From Tectiglobus diatomicola (lineage in GTDB: Bacteria; Pseudomonadota; Alphaproteobacteria; Rhizobiales; Hyphomicrobiaceae), in NCBI GenBank assembly GCA_039583345.1, contig JAZDSJ010000009.1:112799-176798 (forward strand): a DNA stretch of 64,000 nt. Direction: 5' to 3'. Below the pieces are notes generated by a model. It was not told the origin of the DNA, ran no database searches, and saw only the letters and a list, made by a program, of their open reading frames with translations. A program made the translations under genes and the position numbers. Below are positions 1-8,166 of this stretch, in pieces. The number at the start of each line of letters is the position of its first letter. Position 1 is the stretch's first letter.

Positions 1-44
1 GTCTCTCAATATCTCTTATATTCATCAAGCGCTTTTTCATAACC

Positions 45-205
45 GGTTAGAATAACCTAAAAGATGGTGCCGTAATGGCCGCCGAAGTGCATTAGCCCGC
101 CAAATTCCTAAATTTGCAGGTGGGTACCATTTGATCAAGACCACAATCCCGACCAGCGACGGTTCCCTAGCGAACGATATAGGCTCGGGGGAATGTATTC
201 TAGCG
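45..205 (-). ncRNA. ssrS: Probable 6S RNA (regulator of RNA polymerase)
   Basis: This stretch is richer in G+C than its surroundings. On the minus strand it folds as a long rod. A closing stem forms between TAGAATA (complement of 196-202) and TATTCTA (complement of 48-54). Near the middle a terminal hairpin forms from GCAAATT and AATTTGGC around a TAGG loop, flanked by CCC and GGG. Length (about 160 nt), overall rod shape and the segments GGTACCCACCTG and CTTCGGCGGC look like alphaproteobacterial 6S RNA, which binds housekeeping RNA polymerase by mimicking an open promoter. The identification is from memory of the family, not from a covariance search. The exact ends are estimates. Another structured RNA remains possible. 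Confidence 0.55.
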
Positions 206-645
206 CGCCATACAGCTAAATCATATTAGTATAAGAATCAGAAAACTCAATGGATTTGAATATATTTTTTAATATTACCTTCAACAAGTCAACTTCTCCT
301 ATAGTTAGATAAAGTAGTAGTAAATCAGGCAATACGGTAATTATTAATAATTAAAGAATCAGATGCATAACCTAAGACACGTAAGATAAGCATTTTTAGA
401 TTAGCACTAGTCCTTGATAATAAGTAAAAAATATTTGCTACTAAAATTAGTTCTTGCAACCTATTTTAAGACATTAATAAAACTTTTTATTTAAAAACTT
501 AAATGTCATGTGTACTACTACTAATTAAACCAAAATAACATTGTAACTAAACATTAAAGCATTACTAAATCTTATTTCCATTATGTTGCGCCTTCCATTA
601 GCTTAAGCTTAGGGCTTACAATACTCAATTTCAAGGACAATAAAT
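206..645. other. AT-rich spacer between 6S RNA and asd
   Basis: No open frame of useful length is visible. It must hold the divergent promoters of the 6S RNA (minus) and asd (plus). AAGGA at about 633, twelve bases before the asd ATG, is the only clear signal. Confidence 0.4.
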
Positions 646-1674
646 ATGGGCTATAACATAGCTATAGTAGGCGCTACAGGTGCTGTAGGCCGGGAAATGT
701 TGAATGTTCTTTCTGACAGAAAGTTTCCAGTCGATGAAATTTATGCAGTAGCATCGCGACGTTCTATGGGACGTGAAGTTAGCTTTGGAACGAGAAAGCT
801 AAAATGTCATGATCTCCAAACTTTTGATTTTAATAAATGCGATCTCGCACTTATGAGTGCAGGTGGGACTGTTTCTAGAAATTACGCAACTAAAATCGGT
901 GCGACGGGATGTCTTGTAATTGATAATTCATCTGCATGGCGGTATGATATAAATGTACCTTTGGTAATTCCTGAAGTAAATGCGCATGTGCTAAGATCCT
1001 ACATGGCTAGGACATCTAGAAAAAATATTATTGCCAATCCTAACTGCTCCACTATTCAACTGCTAGTAGCCCTTAAGCCACTACATGATGTAGGTGACAT
1101 AGAAAGAGTTGTAGTATCGACCTACCAATCAGTATCAGGGACAGGTCAACAGGGTATGGACGAACTTTGGTATCAAACCAAAGGCAAGTACGTTCCAGGA
1201 CAAGAGATCAAGGCAGAAAAGTTCACAAAAGAAATCGCTTTTAATGTTATTCCGCATATCGATATTTTTATGGAAGATGGTTATACCAAAGAAGAATGGA
1301 AAATGATGGTTGAGACAAAAAAAATTCTTGATCCAAGCATCAAACTAACTGCAACTTGCGTTCGTGTACCTGTTTTCGTTGGCCATTCGGAAGCAATCAA
1401 TGTTGAATTCAAACAACCAGTAACGGTAGCAACGGCGCGCAGCGTGCTACGTGAAGCACCTGGAGTTCTTCTGGTAGATAAAAAAGAAGACGGTGGATAC
1501 GTTACACCAGTCGATTGTGCTGGTGAATATTCAACCTATGTGAGCCGCATTCGTGAGGATCATACTGTAGACAATGGTCTTTCAATGTGGGTTGTTTCGG
1601 ACAATCTTCTAAAAGGTGCTGCCCTTAATACAGTTCAGATTGCCGAAACATTGGTGTGTGAGAGACTAATATAG
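646..1674 (+). CDS. asd: Aspartate-semialdehyde dehydrogenase
   Basis: Reduces aspartyl phosphate to aspartate semialdehyde with NADPH, the branch point toward lysine, diaminopimelate, methionine and threonine, in the cytosol. The N-terminal nucleotide loop GATGAVG lies at residues 9-15. The active-site cysteine is Cys134 in NPNCST, and the C-terminal half keeps the substrate arginine in CVRVP (about 240) and the catalytic histidine in VGHSEA (about 247). Length 342 is normal for the family. The ATG follows AAGGA at a workable distance. It stands alone, convergent with the next gene. Survival of this gene fits a need for diaminopimelate and cell-wall synthesis even in a reduced genome. Confidence 0.97.
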   Translation: MGYNIAIVGATGAVGREMLNVLSDRKFPVDEIYAVASRRSMGREVSFGTRKLKCHDLQTFDFNKCDLALMSAGGTVSRNYATKIGATGCLVIDNSSAWRYDINVPLVIPEVNAHVLRSYMARTSRKNIIANPNCSTIQLLVALKPLHDVGDIERVVVSTYQSVSGTGQQGMDELWYQTKGKYVPGQEIKAEKFTKEIAFNVIPHIDIFMEDGYTKEEWKMMVETKKILDPSIKLTATCVRVPVFVGHSEAINVEFKQPVTVATARSVLREAPGVLLVDKKEDGGYVTPVDCAGEYSTYVSRIREDHTVDNGLSMWVVSDNLLKGAALNTVQIAETLVCERLI

Positions 1675-1685
1675 AAAGTTTCTAA

Positions 1686-1709
1686 ATCTAATTATTACTT
1701 TCATTAGAT
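1686..1709. terminator. Weak hairpin between convergent genes
   Basis: ATCTAAT (1686-1692) and ATTAGAT (1703-1709) form a seven-base stem with a ten-base loop, between the stop of asd and the stop of the minus-strand gene. The stem is AT-rich and there is no clean T run, so a terminator role is only possible. Confidence 0.25.
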
Positions 1710-1724
1710 AGGAACGACAACCTC

Positions 1725-3368
1725 CTACGCTGCAAGTCCTTTATCTACATTACTTATCCATTCTCTAATAGTATAAAAATCTGGCGGTTTACCACTCCCT
1801 AGAATACGCTGACCACTACGAGTAGCCGCAAATTTTAGTATGGAGTCGCTAATCTCCGCTGGATTGGCGGTTGCGATATGCTCTGGCGTTCGATAACCTG
1901 CACCGATACATAGTTGAGCATGAGTCTCACGCAATCCAGGAATATGAAGCATGAGCCTTGCCTGATCTTGCCAGTCTAGTATAGCTTTTCTGTTTACATA
2001 ACGAATATTCAGCTTTCCAGCTAGACTTTGAGGATCTGCATCCAGGAGATCTTTTATGGTCACAATACCAAGTGCTTCAAGGCGCTCTGCAGTCTTTGGC
2101 CCAACGGACGGACTAGCCTCAACATGATCAGAAAGTCTAAGATGAGATGTCCTATTAAAGTTTTGTTGTTGCATTTGATTGCTGGGGAAGTCGTCATGAA
2201 GCTCATGAAGATCTTGAAGCTCGTGAAGATCGTGTAGATCGTGTAGATTACCAGAATTAGCCGACGACATACTATTTGCAGAAGCGCTATATTGTGTATG
2301 AATTTGTCCATTTGAATTCATTGGCATTTCAGACTGGAAATATGTTTCTTCAAAATCTTGGGAGGTATCATGCGTTACAGGATCATTCTGCAAATGAGAT
2401 AAAGGCTCACAACGTCTTGCGCGCTGCACTTCTCTTTGAGAGGCAAGTGGTATTAAAACTTCTTGAGTATGAAGATCACGAATAGCCTTTTGCTCTTCAT
2501 TCATGCTTTTGTCGACTTGACCTGTCTTCTTAAACTCATCATACATGCGCCGTAATGATTTTAATTCATTAGCATTCTCAACCCTATTCTTTGACCATTT
2601 GCGAGGAATTCGCAGAATAGACATAAAAGTTTCGGATGCAAGTGGCATATGTGGGGGAACTTGATGTGATTCTTCAAATGCACGGTCTAAAATCTTAGAA
2701 AAACCGATACTTGCATATACCAATAGGCGACCAATTAAGTTTCGGCAGATTACATCCAACCCTTTGGTAGGGGTACTTACACCTTGTCTAAAATTATAAC
2801 CCGCGATTAAAGACTCGTAGTAACAATTTGCTAGTTCAGCTCCGTTAATCACCATTTCCCTGAGCCAAGTTTCGCCGTTACCAATATGAATTTCAGGAAT
2901 CTCACTCTTCAAACCGCGTTTTCGCAAATCGTTATATGATCTGGATATGCTCCATTCTAAAGCTCTATGAATGTTATTTTCTGCTTCGCATTTGGCAGTA
3001 TTAAATGGATGTATAGGGTCGGTGTAATAATGGCTAAGTACGCCAGCACACCAAACAGCCTGCTCCCAATTATTTTGTTGCAGCTCTCTTACTAAGAGGT
3101 TGTACCAGCTTTCAGCTTTTTCAGGTGCTCCACCCCAGTAATTGTCGCGTACATGCAGGACATGATTTTTATAATCTTTGAATTCATGGTCAGGTGCTTT
3201 GCATCCTGACAAATAGGGTTCAGCGTGGTTAAGAAAGAGTGAATGCCATGCAGGCGCATTGTCTGTCTCCAGATAACGCAATGAATCCAATGCAAGCTTT
3301 TCATGTGTCCCATTCGCATGGGCAGAATAAATAATATTGAAAATAAAATTCATGGATAGAAAGTCCAT
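1725..3368 (-). CDS. Zinc-dependent phospholipase C-like protein with helix-hairpin-helix (DUF4332-like) C-terminus
   Basis: Residues about 10-250 look like the all-helical zinc phospholipase C / P1 nuclease fold. They hold a spread of histidines and acids suited to a metal site: His17, His22, DHEF (60-61), His69, His72, HYYTDPIHPF (113-122) and NNIHRALEW (131-139). Residues about 415-547 hold ASPSVGPKTAERLEALGI and a second HIPGLRETHAQ unit, typical of helix-hairpin-helix pairs as in DUF4332. A low-complexity linker between them carries (D/E)LH repeats. Start codon: ATG at 3368; an ATG five codons on (3353) is equally possible. No signal peptide is convincing. Substrate is unknown: lipid, nucleic acid or neither. 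It stands alone, with about 880 bases of non-coding DNA upstream. Confidence 0.7.
   Translation of the reverse strand: MDFLSMNFIFNIIYSAHANGTHEKLALDSLRYLETDNAPAWHSLFLNHAEPYLSGCKAPDHEFKDYKNHVLHVRDNYWGGAPEKAESWYNLLVRELQQNNWEQAVWCAGVLSHYYTDPIHPFNTAKCEAENNIHRALEWSISRSYNDLRKRGLKSEIPEIHIGNGETWLREMVINGAELANCYYESLIAGYNFRQGVSTPTKGLDVICRNLIGRLLVYASIGFSKILDRAFEESHQVPPHMPLASETFMSILRIPRKWSKNRVENANELKSLRRMYDEFKKTGQVDKSMNEEQKAIRDLHTQEVLIPLASQREVQRARRCEPLSHLQNDPVTHDTSQDFEETYFQSEMPMNSNGQIHTQYSASANSMSSANSGNLHDLHDLHELQDLHELHDDFPSNQMQQQNFNRTSHLRLSDHVEASPSVGPKTAERLEALGIVTIKDLLDADPQSLAGKLNIRYVNRKAILDWQDQARLMLHIPGLRETHAQLCIGAGYRTPEHIATANPAEISDSILKFAATRSGQRILGSGKPPDFYTIREWISNVDKGLAA
2195..2248 (-). repeat. Six tandem copies of a nine-base unit
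   Basis: Six adjacent nine-base units read on the plus strand as CATGAAGCT, CATGAAGAT, CTTGAAGCT, CGTGAAGAT, CGTGTAGAT and CGTGTAGAT. The unit is a multiple of three, so the frame of the phospholipase-like gene is kept, and it encodes a run of DLH, ELH and ELQ triplets. The last two copies are identical. Confidence 0.95.
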
Positions 3369-4248
3369 TGCTTGATGTCACAAAACGTAGGTTTTAGAGA
3401 TCTTTTATGCGAGTCGCCCTAGCTTAACGACTGCAGGTTTCTAATAGCCCACATAAAAATACTTGCGATGACGGAGAATCAGAAACTAAGATAATAATAA
3501 CATTCTAAATATAGATTTGTTTAAATTTTTATCGAAATATTTAAAAATAATGTGGACGGTATTTTTATAAATTTTGTCCTCCATTTTATTTCGGATTTCT
3601 ACTTCGAGTAGTTAAAATTGATAGAAATAGAAATTGTAGGATAAATTATAAGGTGTAGCTATTGGCTAAAATTGATCAACTGGGTTAACGTTTTACATAA
3701 AATGACAGCTTTTTCGCAGAATTATGAGGTAGGTGTAGACAAAATCTCTGCAGAAAAGCACCTAATACTAGCAATAATTTACTCTGTATAGAGAAACAGT
3801 GTGGCCGATATGAACTTTAGCTGAACTGCGGGTGAAAAATTGTGATATAGAAGTGATGATAATTACTAATAATTTCAACTGACTTTTTGACATAAAACTT
3901 CGCTCATAAAAGTAGGATTACTAGTGAAGTAATATTATTAATTCAAACTCGCATGCTTTTGCTTTATTATCATTTATAATAGTACAAGAAAATATCCATA
4001 ATAATTACAATATAAACTTAAGGCATATACATTTGGGAAACGTGTATACAAACTGACGCCTTACCTTAAGGTGATCGTTTCCTCTACACTCGAAGCTAAC
4101 CTTCAGTTTCTTGATTAAAACCGCAACCCTTATTAAACAAAAACTAGCCAGTATGTAAAAACGTATTTAAACAAATAAATGTAAATGGTATGCGATAAAT
4201 AATTTGATATTTAACAGGCAAAATCTTGACACAACTAAGCTTTTATCA
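3369..4248. other. Long AT-rich spacer with one structured patch
   Basis: No credible coding frame is seen. The only ordered piece is at 4036-4082: GGAAACG (4036-4042) pairs with CGTTTCC (4076-4082) and encloses a second stem, GCCTTA (4058-4063) with TAAGGT (4067-4072). This sits 167-213 bases before the GST start and could lie in its leader. Confidence 0.4.
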
Positions 4249-4944
4249 ATGCAAAAACTAACGCACTATCCACTTTGTCCAAAATCCAGATCAATTCGTT
4301 TAGCTCTCTCAGAGTTGCAAGTTGATTATGAACTTGCTTATGAGGAACCATGGGTATGGCGGCCAGCTTTCTTGGCAATCAATCCATCGGGCGCTTTACC
4401 TGTTCTAGAACTCAATAAAAGCGTGGTGATTTGCGGCACCTATGCGATATCGGAATATCTTGCGGAACGTTACCCTGATCATCCCAATGATCATGGTCCA
4501 CCTCCCATCTTACCTGGTAACCTAGAAGCAAAATCTGAGATACGCCGATTAGTTGATTGGTTCCACCTTAAATTTAATAATGAGATTACAAGCGAAATTC
4601 TCTATGAAAAGCATTTCCGCCGGTTGATTGATGAACAAGCTTGTGCCCCCAGTTCAGAAGCTCTAAGAACTATTGCACGTAATCAGCGCTATCACCTTGA
4701 ATACATCTCTTTTTTAGCCGATCACCGAAGCTGGCTTGCTGGTATTCATCTGAGCTTTGCAGATTTGGCGGCGGGCGCTCACATCTCGGTTCTAGACTAT
4801 CTTGGTGTAATTGATTGGCGTGATTATCCTTCAGCTTCGCAATGGTATGCCCGCTTGAAATCTAGACAGTCCTTCATACCTATTTTAGAGGATGACCTTC
4901 CGAACTATCCTCCATCGGAACACTATAAAGATTTAGACCAATGA
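4249..4944 (+). CDS. Glutathione S-transferase family protein
   Basis: A 231-residue thioredoxin-fold plus helical GST. It opens with KLTHYPLCPKSRSIRLALSEL, where the Cys-Pro-x-Ser segment is the usual glutathione-contact loop. It continues with the cis-proline motif NPSGALPVLEL and then the SNAIL-like strand with YLAERYP. The C-terminal helical domain contains HLSFADLAAGAHISVLDYLG, the N-capping box region. The frame extends upstream to a TTG at 4204, but homology begins at the ATG at 4249, so I use that start. Its stop overlaps the queG start by four bases (ATGA), so the two are translationally coupled. The usual role is conjugation or reduction with glutathione; the substrate is unknown. 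Confidence 0.88.
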   Translation: MQKLTHYPLCPKSRSIRLALSELQVDYELAYEEPWVWRPAFLAINPSGALPVLELNKSVVICGTYAISEYLAERYPDHPNDHGPPPILPGNLEAKSEIRRLVDWFHLKFNNEITSEILYEKHFRRLIDEQACAPSSEALRTIARNQRYHLEYISFLADHRSWLAGIHLSFADLAAGAHISVLDYLGVIDWRDYPSASQWYARLKSRQSFIPILEDDLPNYPPSEHYKDLDQ

Positions 4945-6101
4945 GCTATAAAAAATTGTGCTCCAGATCTTTAGATGTGCAATATGCTGAAAGCGACGCA
5001 GAAAGACTATTGCAAAAAGATGCTAAGACCTATGGTTTTGATGTGGTCGGTATAACCAATGCCGCAATCACAGCCGATGTAAGCAAGCATCTTACAGATT
5101 TTATAAAGCTTGGGCGCCACGGTGAAATGAAGTGGATTGCTGAAACAATAATAAGACGATCTTCTGTTACAAATCTCTGGCCTGAGTGCAGATCTGCCAT
5201 CCTTTTTGGTGTTAACTATACTCCATCACACAATCCGTTAGATCGTGTACGCCAATCTCAATTAGGTTTGATTGCTTCATATGCTAAAGGTCGTGACTAT
5301 CATACATTTGTCAAGGGACGTCTAAAACAGATTGCGGGGCGGTTTGCATCACGCACTGGAAATGATGTTAAAGTTTTTGTTGATACTGCACCACTTATGG
5401 AAAAGCCATTAGCTGTTGCAGCAGGCCTTGGCTGGCAAGGCAAGCATACTAATCTTGTGTCACGTAAATTTGGTTCATGGTTATTAATTGGTTGCATTCT
5501 AACAACAGCCAATTTAAATCCTTCTCGTCCTACTGGTAATTTTTGTGGAAATTGTAAGAAATGTTTGGATATTTGTCCTACAGGCGCCTTCCCAGCCCCT
5601 TACCAATTAGATGCCAGACGTTGTATTGCCTATTTGACAATAGAGTATAACGGCCACATTCCTCTTGAGTTTCGAAAATCTATTGGAAACCGAATTTTCG
5701 GATGTGATGATTGCCTTGCTGTGTGTCCATGGAATAAATTTGCAGCTAAATCTAAAGAAGCTAAACTAAAGGCTACTCTTAATACTGATGACCCTGAGCT
5801 TAGTGAACTAGCTGTTATGGATGAAATTGGATTTCGCAAACGTTTTTCTGGTACAACAATTAAACGAACGGGATATGACAGATTAATGCGTAATATCTTA
5901 ATTGCGATTGGTAATTCTACTAATCGCTCGCTCGTAGCCCCAGCATCTCATCATCTTAATAGCAATTCACCTCAGATTCGTGCAATGGCTGTTTGGGCAT
6001 TAAAGAACTTACTCATGCCTTGTGAATTTAGGTCTTTGTCAAAATCTTGGCTTAATAGTGAGACTGATACGAATGTTCGTAACGAATGGATAACCATCTA
6101 G
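4941..6101 (+). CDS. queG: Epoxyqueuosine reductase QueG
   Basis: Catalyses the last step of queuosine synthesis in tRNA, reducing epoxyqueuosine with cobalamin and two [4Fe-4S] clusters. Visible are the proposed catalytic aspartate in VFVDTAPLMEK (about residue 148), then the ferredoxin pair: CGNCKKCLDIC (Cys202, 205, 208, 212) and Cys228 with CDDCLAVCP (Cys255, 258, 262). The C-terminus has HEAT-like helices with IRAMAVWALKNL. At 386 residues it is full length. It is coupled to the GST gene by a four-base overlap. Keeping QueG implies that cobalamin or a related cofactor is available to the cell. Confidence 0.96.
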   Translation: MSYKKLCSRSLDVQYAESDAERLLQKDAKTYGFDVVGITNAAITADVSKHLTDFIKLGRHGEMKWIAETIIRRSSVTNLWPECRSAILFGVNYTPSHNPLDRVRQSQLGLIASYAKGRDYHTFVKGRLKQIAGRFASRTGNDVKVFVDTAPLMEKPLAVAAGLGWQGKHTNLVSRKFGSWLLIGCILTTANLNPSRPTGNFCGNCKKCLDICPTGAFPAPYQLDARRCIAYLTIEYNGHIPLEFRKSIGNRIFGCDDCLAVCPWNKFAAKSKEAKLKATLNTDDPELSELAVMDEIGFRKRFSGTTIKRTGYDRLMRNILIAIGNSTNRSLVAPASHHLNSNSPQIRAMAVWALKNLLMPCEFRSLSKSWLNSETDTNVRNEWITI

Positions 6102-6148
6102 GTTAGTTGAAGATTAACAATTTGGTAAATAGAAAGAGTGGAAACTCA

Positions 6149-7048
6149 ATGAGAGTTCTTTGCTTTGGGCTAGGATATAGCGCTAGTATTTTTGCAAGCA
6201 TTTGCAAAACACGTGGCTGGTACGTTTCTGGAACTACTCGTTCTGAGAAAAAAGCCCATGCATACTCCTCTTTAGGTATAGAAGCTTCAGTTTTCAACAG
6301 CAATGAACGGTCCGCATTTCTAGATGATACAATTGCTCAGGCTACACATATTGTCATTTCCATTGCTCCGGATTGTAACGGAGACCCTGTTTTGCGTCAT
6401 TACGCACAACAGATCGCGCAGAGTACAACTTTATTTTGGATTGGTTATCTTTCAACGGTAGGTGTCTACGGTAATCATAATGGTGCTTGGGTTGATGAAG
6501 ATACTGCTGTTAATCCTGTTTCAGAGCGCAGCTTTCATCGAATTACTGCGGAAAATGCATGGTTAAACCTTACAAAATCCACAAGGAAAACGTTGCAAGT
6601 TTTTCGTCTTTCAGGCATCTACGGTCCTGGTCGAAGCGCTATCGATAAAATCAATAGTGGCAGTGCACGCCGTTTGATTAAACCAGGACAGGTATTTAAC
6701 CGAATTCATGTTTTTGATATTGCAGAAACTCTTCTCGCTGGCATTAATAAGCCTCAATACTCAGGCATTTTTAACGTTACAGATGATTTGCCTGCACCGC
6801 CTCAAGATGTCATTGCATTTGCGGCTAGGCTTCTAGGAAAGCCCATTCCCGAGGGTATACCTTTTGATGAAGCAAATCTATCGCCGATGGCTCGCAGTTT
6901 TTATGCAGAAAATAAACGTGTCAGGAACTTCAAGATCAAGAAAAAACTTGAAGTTTCTCTATCCTATCCTTCCTATAAAAAAGGATTGGTCTCAATTTCT
7001 GCTTTAGATGTACCTCTGTCTAAATTGTACGATCTGAATAAAGGATAA
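6149..7048 (+). CDS. NAD(P)-binding SDR-family protein (YeeZ-like)
   Basis: An extended short-chain dehydrogenase/epimerase-like protein of about 299 residues. Right after the chosen start comes MRVLCFGLGYSASIFA, the first beta strand and glycine loop. STVGVYGNHNGAWVDE resembles the catalytic-strand region of extended SDRs, and RLSGIYGPGRSAIDK is typical of the group. The frame could begin at a TTG at 6107, but the ATG at 6149 has a GAGTGGA ribosome site and fits the fold better. It follows queG closely and is the last gene of the GST-queG-SDR run. The substrate is unknown. Confidence 0.82.
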   Translation: MRVLCFGLGYSASIFASICKTRGWYVSGTTRSEKKAHAYSSLGIEASVFNSNERSAFLDDTIAQATHIVISIAPDCNGDPVLRHYAQQIAQSTTLFWIGYLSTVGVYGNHNGAWVDEDTAVNPVSERSFHRITAENAWLNLTKSTRKTLQVFRLSGIYGPGRSAIDKINSGSARRLIKPGQVFNRIHVFDIAETLLAGINKPQYSGIFNVTDDLPAPPQDVIAFAARLLGKPIPEGIPFDEANLSPMARSFYAENKRVRNFKIKKKLEVSLSYPSYKKGLVSISALDVPLSKLYDLNKG

Positions 7049-7394
7049 CAGATCTTGTGGTGCAGAATGCTTAGATTATTAAATACAATAAATTTACATT
7101 CATTTTATTATATTGTATGAATTTCGAGTGAATTTATATTAATTTCGTTGGTCTTGGGTTTTAGACAAATAAGCCTTCGAATAAGATAATCTTATTAAGA
7201 TAAACTCTAGCAATGCAGATATCATGGACACAATTTGTTCATTAAACAGAAAGCTACAAAATAATACTTATTTTAGTTAATAATATAAAACTAACATTAT
7301 CTAGATTAATACTAAGTTAATTATAAATGCCAAGCCGAAAAGCGTATAACCATACTTTAGTATGGTAGTAATTTACTCGTTTTTTGTATAAAAA
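7049..7394. other. AT-rich spacer downstream of SDR gene
   Basis: No coding frame is visible. AATAAGAT (7180-7187) and ATCTTATT (7189-7196) are inverted around one base. That is too tight for an RNA hairpin but could be a protein site. Confidence 0.3.
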
Positions 7395-7471
7395 TGGCGT
7401 CTCTGGCAGGATTCGAACCTGCGACCCCTGGATTAGGAATCCAGTGCTCTATCCTACTGAGCTACAGAGAC
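7395..7471 (-). tRNA. tRNA-Arg (anticodon CCU)
   Basis: On the minus strand the cloverleaf is complete. The acceptor arms are GTCTCTG and CAGAGAC, with a D arm in GTAGCTCAGTAGGATAGAGC. The anticodon stem CTGGA/TCCAG surrounds loop TTCCTAA (anticodon CCT), and the T arm is GCAGG-TTCGAAT-CCTGC. G is the discriminator base and the CCA end is encoded (complement of 7395-7397). It reads AGG codons. Confidence 0.97.
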
Positions 7472-8166
7472 TTTCATGGCACCGATCGATCTGCAAAAAA
7501 CAAAAATGGTATATAACCAATAATAAGTTAATACTTTTTAAATCGTAAATTGCACAGCCTTTCACTATTATTACTAAGGTGGTTTCGGAAAAAATAATTC
7601 CCATCATCTTAGGTTATTACAAGTTTTTGAAGTCAGACTATCACCTTAACTACTATCCATAAGTAGTCCAACCTTATCGGCTAAAGCGAAATATTATTTT
7701 CAATGGACGCTAGGCTTAAAATAATAACTTCAAGCGAGGGCAACATTGAACATTTACTTAAAAATTCTAATTTCTAAACATAGCATATAATATATAACCA
7801 GCATAACGATAATAAACAACCATAATTAGTATACTTAGACTTAATAAAGCTTAGAACAGTGATTCTCGCATCTAAATACTTTCATTGTTAAGAGCCCTAT
7901 AAAGGTGTTTTTAAATTAAGATAATGTAGTTTGCGTATTTGGATTTATAACTTTAATGTATATCCATATTAATACTAAGGATCTCTAATTCAAATTTTTA
8001 ATTTAAAGGTATTGCATACTTCTAATTTTAAGTTCTTATATTCGTCTCATTTATTTAGTTCTATATTATAGTTATAACTATAATAAACAATTTAATAGTT
8101 TGAGATGAATTAATTTTGTAAGAATTAGACGTAATAAGTGTCCTGAGCAGATAAGATCTTGAAATA
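7472..8166. other. AT-rich spacer upstream of tRNA-Arg and recG
   Basis: No coding frame is seen. A 39-base imperfect hairpin lies at 7574-7612: CTAAGGTGGT pairs with ATCATCTTAG using two wobbles, and GGAA with TTCC inside. Its role is unknown. Confidence 0.4.

Noticed and set aside
1..40. Start of a minus-strand frame (MKKRLMNIRDIER) just after the 6S-like RNA
   Set aside because: Only thirteen codons are inside the window. A folate cyclo-ligase gene often follows 6S RNA, but these residues are not enough to claim it.
545..561. Seventeen-base word shared with 38689-38705
   Set aside because: AACTAAACATTAAAGCA occurs in both gaps, but in this much AT-rich DNA about one such match is expected by chance.
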